From assembly GCA_021292105.1 (NCBI GenBank), contig CM037869.1, forward strand, positions 28,783,536 to 28,847,535: 64,000 bases of DNA, given 5' to 3'. Source of the DNA: Anadara kagoshimensis (Eukaryota > Mollusca > Bivalvia > Arcoida > Arcidae). The notes below the pieces were generated by a model that was not told the origin of the DNA, searched no databases, and worked only from the letters and a program-made list of their open reading frames with translations. Shown one piece after another: positions 60,060-64,000 of this stretch. Both the position numbers and the translations under genes were made by a program. How positions within the stretch are numbered: the stretch's first letter is position 1; every line of letters starts with the position of its first letter.

Positions 60060-62197
60060 GTAACGATGATTGAAATAAATAAGCTTCAGCACGAGCAGAA
60101 CATAACTTTTATTCAAACACAATTAATATGGATTCATGAAATCACAAACCCAAAGAACAAAACCTTTTAAAACTGTCAATAAAGCACAGGAAACTGAAAT
60201 TTTATCCGAAATACGAAAATAACGCAATATATGGTCAACTCCCTATACTTTTTATATAGAACTTTTAAGTTATTTACGTATTTCGGATAAAATTTCAGGT
60301 TTTTGTGAATATAGTAGACGCCCAAACTTCCATCAGGAAAGTGAGACCGGGTGCTTCGGAATGGTAATGCTAAGCACTGTATTTGAAACTGCCTCATATT
60401 GATCATGTGTTCTAAAATCATTCACATTATCAATTCATTCAAGTTTGTGTCCTTTAATTTGCATTGTTGGTGAAAAGTAACAAATCAGAGAGTTGGATTA
60501 TAAACTTTAACCTTGTTACTTTATAACATTGGTAAGCAGATATATCATCAAAAAACAGCTATGTACATGTTAATGGCATCAAAAATATTTTTTAATGATC
60601 AGCATATAATCATCCATGATATAAAGTCATTCATGTTTGTTTCCAAGGAATTATGGAGTTTGGCAGTGTACTACGTGATCAATACCATTTAACGTTTGTG
60701 TAGAATGTTTTAGAAATTGTTTACATCAAAATTTCCCGTTGAAATGTCATTTTTATGCAAAAAAGTCAACTGAAGCAATTCCATCACCAAAAGAGAAATA
60801 TTTGTTCTGCAGAAACGTCATGGGATATCATGTACATGGTACACTGGCAAACCCCATTCAGCAGCTTTTGCATTGCTGAAGAATGTACAGTAGTTACTGC
60901 CTATGACGGACAAAACTACTATGGATACTCAATAACTCAGTTGGTATAGTGTTTACCCTGCATGTAGGAGGTCGGGTTTCAATCCAAACTGAGTCTGACC
61001 GAGACTTGAAAATAAATAGTGACTTTTGCTAAGCATTTGGCGGTCACAAAGTCCTTCGGAAGAAATCTTAACAATCTGATGCCCATGTCATGGTAGGCAT
61101 GTCATATGCTAAAGAACCCTCCCTGCATATTTCTCCCAGTGCAATGCAAAGATAAAAAATTCTTCCACTTCACTGTCTTCAGCTATAGCTGGTGATGTCT
61201 CGATATATGTGATATATTCTAGACGGTTGTAAAATCATTCATTCAATCAATCAGTATGAGATTCAAACTACTACATATATCATAGCATCATAGATTGCTG
61301 TTAGAGTGTTTCATGCTATGGTTAATGCAAAATATATATTGTATGAGAATATTAGGAACAGTTAAACATTCAGATCATGTACAACCTTTAAAATTAAGCC
61401 TTAGATATTACCTGTGACATATAAGAATTTTTTAGGTTTTTAACAGTTTTTGGCTACCATTTCAGGTCTTTCTGCTTAATTTGGGGCTGAAAATTGGCCC
61501 AATTTCCAATATTCAAACCTATATTTTCCTCTATATTTTGATAAATTTTCCCAATTTGACCTTTTACATTTCTTCTATGTACTTTCCCCTGAAAATTGCT
61601 TGAAATGACACCTGTGTTCCTAATTCCAAGGACCCTGGCCCTGTGATGTGACGTTCCTGCAGATATGCTAAAATTGGTCAAATAAAATGTTTTAGTAATA
61701 ATGCATTAATTAGTATTATAGAAATCTATTGAATTTTCAGTAAAATAGATGATATGGATGTCAAAGACCAAAAAGGGGTGTGACAGTCCTGCAGATTTGT
61801 TAAAATTGGTCAAATAATATGTAATGGTTTTTACAGTGATAACACATTAGTAGCTAAGTTATACATGTATAAAAAACTATTATTCTTTCAGTAAAATAGA
61901 TGGTTATGGATTTCAAAGACCAAAAGGGGTGTGGCAGTCCTTCAGATTTGTTAAAATTAGTCAAATAATATGTAATGATTTTTACAGCGGTAACACATTA
62001 GTAGCTACCTGTAAGTTATGTAAAAAACTATTATTCTTTCAGTAAAATAGATGGTTATGGATTTCAAAGACCTGAAGGTTTTGATTATGCGACATATGAA
62101 GAGTTCATGGCTGGTTATATATCGGTGCTAGCAAGGAGAGCCTCTAAATGGAACAGACTTATAGGTGACAAGACTAGAATACCAAAGTCAAGGAAAG
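60034..62197 (+). CDS. GRTP1: GRTP1-like TBC-domain Rab GTPase-activating protein, first two coding exons (partial)
   Basis: Exons 60034-60059 and 62043-62197 join in phase to MAENNTTQSKIDGYGFQRP, then EGFDYATYEEFMAGYISVLA, then RRASKWNRLIG...KSRK. The start of vertebrate GRTP1 (growth-hormone-regulated TBC protein 1) has the same (R/K)IDxYGFxRPxxFDxxxYExF...YLxxLxRRxxKWxxLL pattern directly before its TBC domain. TBC proteins speed GTP hydrolysis on Rab proteins in membrane traffic, using Arg and Gln fingers that lie further downstream and outside this window. Exon 2 ends in phase 1 at G|gtaata. No later exon was found to 64000, so intron 2 exceeds 1.8 kb. Exon 2 is preceded by two tandem copies of its own acceptor and first codons. 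Confidence 0.85.
60195..60300. repeat. Short hairpin repeat in GRTP1 intron 1
   Basis: 'ctgaaattttatccgaaatacg' (60194) pairs with 'cgtatttcggataaaatttcag' (60277). About 85 bp apart centre to centre. Confidence 0.75.
60300..60390 (-). mobile_element. Retroelement family C coding end, in GRTP1 intron 1
   Basis: Minus strand reads LPFRSTRSHFPDGSLGV, the family C C-terminus. Plus-strand 'caaacttccatcaggaaagtgagaccgggtgcttcggaatggtaa'. An inverted repeat ('tatttcggataaaatttca' near 60279 against 'tgaaattttatccgaaata' near 60195) adjoins it. Confidence 0.6.
60925..61250 (+). mobile_element. tRNA-derived SINE, family A, in GRTP1 intron 1
   Basis: 'aactcagttggtatagtgtttaccctgcatgtaggaggtcgggtttcaatccaa' (tRNA-like head with A and B boxes), 'gtctgaccgagacttgaaaataaatagtgacttt', 'ctatagctggtgatgtctcgatatatgtgatat' and a degenerate tail. 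Confidence 0.75.
61645..62080 (+). repeat. GRTP1: 151-bp tandem triplication covering the GRTP1 exon 2 acceptor
   Basis: The acceptor-plus-exon-start words (tttcag|TAAAATAGATG...) occur with first exon base at 61741, 61892 and 62043, exactly 151 bp apart each time. The linking sequence 'gtcct(g/t)cagattttgttaaaatt(g/a)gtcaaataatatgtaatg' is repeated too, and a partial unit begins near 61645. Only the third copy continues into the true exon (CCTGAAGGTTTT). The first two diverge after CAAAGACC. Confidence 0.9.
62043..62197 (+). CDS. GRTP1: GRTP1 exon 2
   Basis: Acceptor ttctttcag at 62042, 155 nt, donor AAAG|gtaata. Carries the KIDGYGFQRPEGFDYATYEE signature. Confidence 0.9.
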
Positions 62198-64000
62198 GTA
62201 ATACAATTTGTAATAATCATTCTAAAGAATTTTCACTGGGTTTATTATTATTATTTTTTTTTTTTGATAAATTGTTTCTGAAAAACGCATCTTTGTAGTG
62301 GCAGGTTGTCATATATCTTTGATATTTTCAGACTGAACAACCTATATTCTCACAGCCATGTATAATATTTATTACTACTTGACAATGCTAGACAATTTGT
62401 GGTACACGTGGTATGTCAGTAGACTCAGTACAGTACTAGCTAAACTATTATTTTATAGTACCGGTACATGTACTGTTAAACTGTGATACTTGACTTTGAT
62501 ACAAATGAGGCCTGACCAGTTTTACAACACTTGATTATTAATTTCTTTATTGTAACACTCAAATTTGTAAAGACATGGTCTGTTGATATTAGTAATTAAT
62601 ATTAAACTACTGGTACTACTTGTCTGTATAAACTGCATGTACAGTAAACTTAACAATCTTTTATTATCAGTACTGGTAATTGATCAGATGTTATAAGTTT
62701 ATTGATGATATTTGTGTACATAAGACAGTGTATAATTAAAGTGTAATTATAGCACTTTCAGTCTTTCAGTTGATGTTGTAATTATTGAATTATTTAAACA
62801 TGTTTAAGTACAGTCAATTCTTGCATAAAAGCCACAGCGCCAGGATTTCCGGCAAATCTAGTCAATCCAAATAAAACCTCCACTTGCAGTCTGTTGAGTG
62901 TTGAGTTCTTTCATATCATTTATAATCAGCTGTAGGTGAAGTGACAGGTCACTTTATGAGGTGGTTGCTGTTGCAAGTTTTACTGTATTGTAGCAATATT
63001 AACTATTTATTACCGTATATATAGTGTATGTGAATATTTGTAAACTACTGGTGGTTTACCTATGGTGTTTTGTTGTTAAGTTTTGTCATTACAACAAATG
63101 TTGCCATGTTAGGGTATTCAGATATTTGATTTGTAAAGATTTATTGACTATTGTGGCCATTGATTTGCAACATATGCTACTGGTATAAAACTGAGAATAA
63201 ACTGTATTATTAAATGTGTCTTATCCATGATCGCTTACTGAATACCTAAATAATAGATGGTTTAACAATAGAACTATCAAATATCAGCAAGAAGAAGGAA
63301 ATTTTACTGTCCAATATATGAAATTCTATAAAATGATTTTAAAATAAATAGAATGTCATCATATCAAAATTTAAAGAAACAATATAAGTATATTTGCTTA
63401 AAATTGCAAGGTAATAACCATGATAACTGTAATACAAGTTTTTTTTATAAACGGTCTGCATTAGTCGACATTAGACAACAATTCTGACAATCATCAAGTT
63501 TTGTCAATAATGTTTAACTATTGATAAATTAACATCTAATGGCCTTTTTAGGATTTATAACTAGGTCACTTGATAGTTTATTAAAATTGAAGACTTAATA
63601 TTTTCTGTTTGAAAAATGGTGTACAGTAAAAATGTTATCACATTGTGAGTCTGTCTTTGGACAGAAGCATTTTGAGCATCAGAAGTTCAAAATTATGTTT
63701 TATACAAGTAATGGAAGGTTCTTTAGAACATTTTTCTTTAATTTTTGCAAGTCACACAAACAATTTTGAAAGTCCAATATTATCATTGAAGATTCATGTG
63801 CAAATATGTTCTCATAAGAGAAATTAATATTATCCTGGTAAAAAATGGCAGGTCTGTTGGACTTTTACTGTTTAAATATAAAAGGTCCCAATGTAAAATT
63901 AATATCTTGTAGGTTCCAGACCCTGGAATAGAGAAATTTTGAAACCCTTGGGGCATTCTAAACTTAATGGATACCTTTGAACTTTTCTGGTGAATATTGT
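62198..64000. other. GRTP1 intron 2 (open to the window end)
   Basis: AT-rich sequence with no further coding exon recognised. A degenerate MITE-like pair, 'acagtcaattcttgcataaaagccaca' (62812) and 'gtggttgctgttgcaagttttactgta' (62960-62987), may be a diverged member of the 46447 family. Confidence 0.5.

Overview
This window looks like nuclear DNA of a bivalve mollusc, or a close lophotrochozoan relative. It is AT-rich and intron-rich, and most of it is interspersed repeats. The repeats include tRNA-derived SINEs, MITEs, Helitron-like elements with internal satellites built on TGACCTTGACCTTTGAACC, a DIRS-like retroelement, several 5'-truncated LINEs, and Tc1 and Harbinger relics. There is no prokaryotic gene organisation. 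The bivalve assignment is inference from repeat style and from the protein-coding exons; it was not tested by a search.

Four host loci are supportable. (1) PUDP (HDHD1-type pseudouridine-5'-phosphatase), minus strand, complete in five exons from 59678 down to 49921. All phases match and the product is 229 aa with all HAD motifs. (2) The first two coding exons of a GRTP1-like TBC-domain Rab-GAP, plus strand, from 60034, running off the window. It lies head-to-head with PUDP across only 355 bp. (3) A four-exon minus-strand gene (42669 to 38471) for a 241-aa type II membrane protein whose C-terminal half resembles a TNF homology domain. (4) A minus-strand first exon (7483 to 7166) for a secreted protein with a PAN/apple-like cysteine pattern; the rest of the gene was not found.

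Layout. 0.9-5 kb: a Helitron-like element, then a tandem array of CCATNTT-type units and a SINE. 5.6-8.6 kb: retroelement tails and the PAN exon. 8.5-16.2 kb: a LINE split by a degenerate 5.5-kb DIRS-like element (gag, RT, RNase H, tyrosine recombinase, all minus strand). 17-20.8 kb: SINEs and a long-inverted-repeat Tc1 derivative. 21.9-24.6 kb: an island of large palindromes with several perfect CRE octamers. 25-31 kb: retroelement tails and a second LINE 3' end. 31.1-32.8 kb: a Harbinger-like element with a MADF/Myb-like ORF, 3-bp TAA duplications and 18-bp terminal inverted repeats. 33-38 kb: SINEs and a roughly 270-bp satellite. 38.4-42.7 kb: the TNF-like gene. 43-49.7 kb: MITEs, a nested RTE-type LINE fragment and SINEs. 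49.9-62.2 kb: the PUDP/GRTP1 pair, with two Helitron-like elements sitting in PUDP introns. 62.2-64 kb: GRTP1 intron.

The most notable points are: a gag-RT junction in the DIRS-like element made of one in-frame stop in the UGA-CUA readthrough context; a 151-bp triplication that copies the GRTP1 exon-2 splice acceptor and exon start; nuclear-receptor-type half sites repeated about 17 times in a PUDP intron; a CRE/palindrome island; and two hairpin elements 25 kb apart that share a conserved centre.
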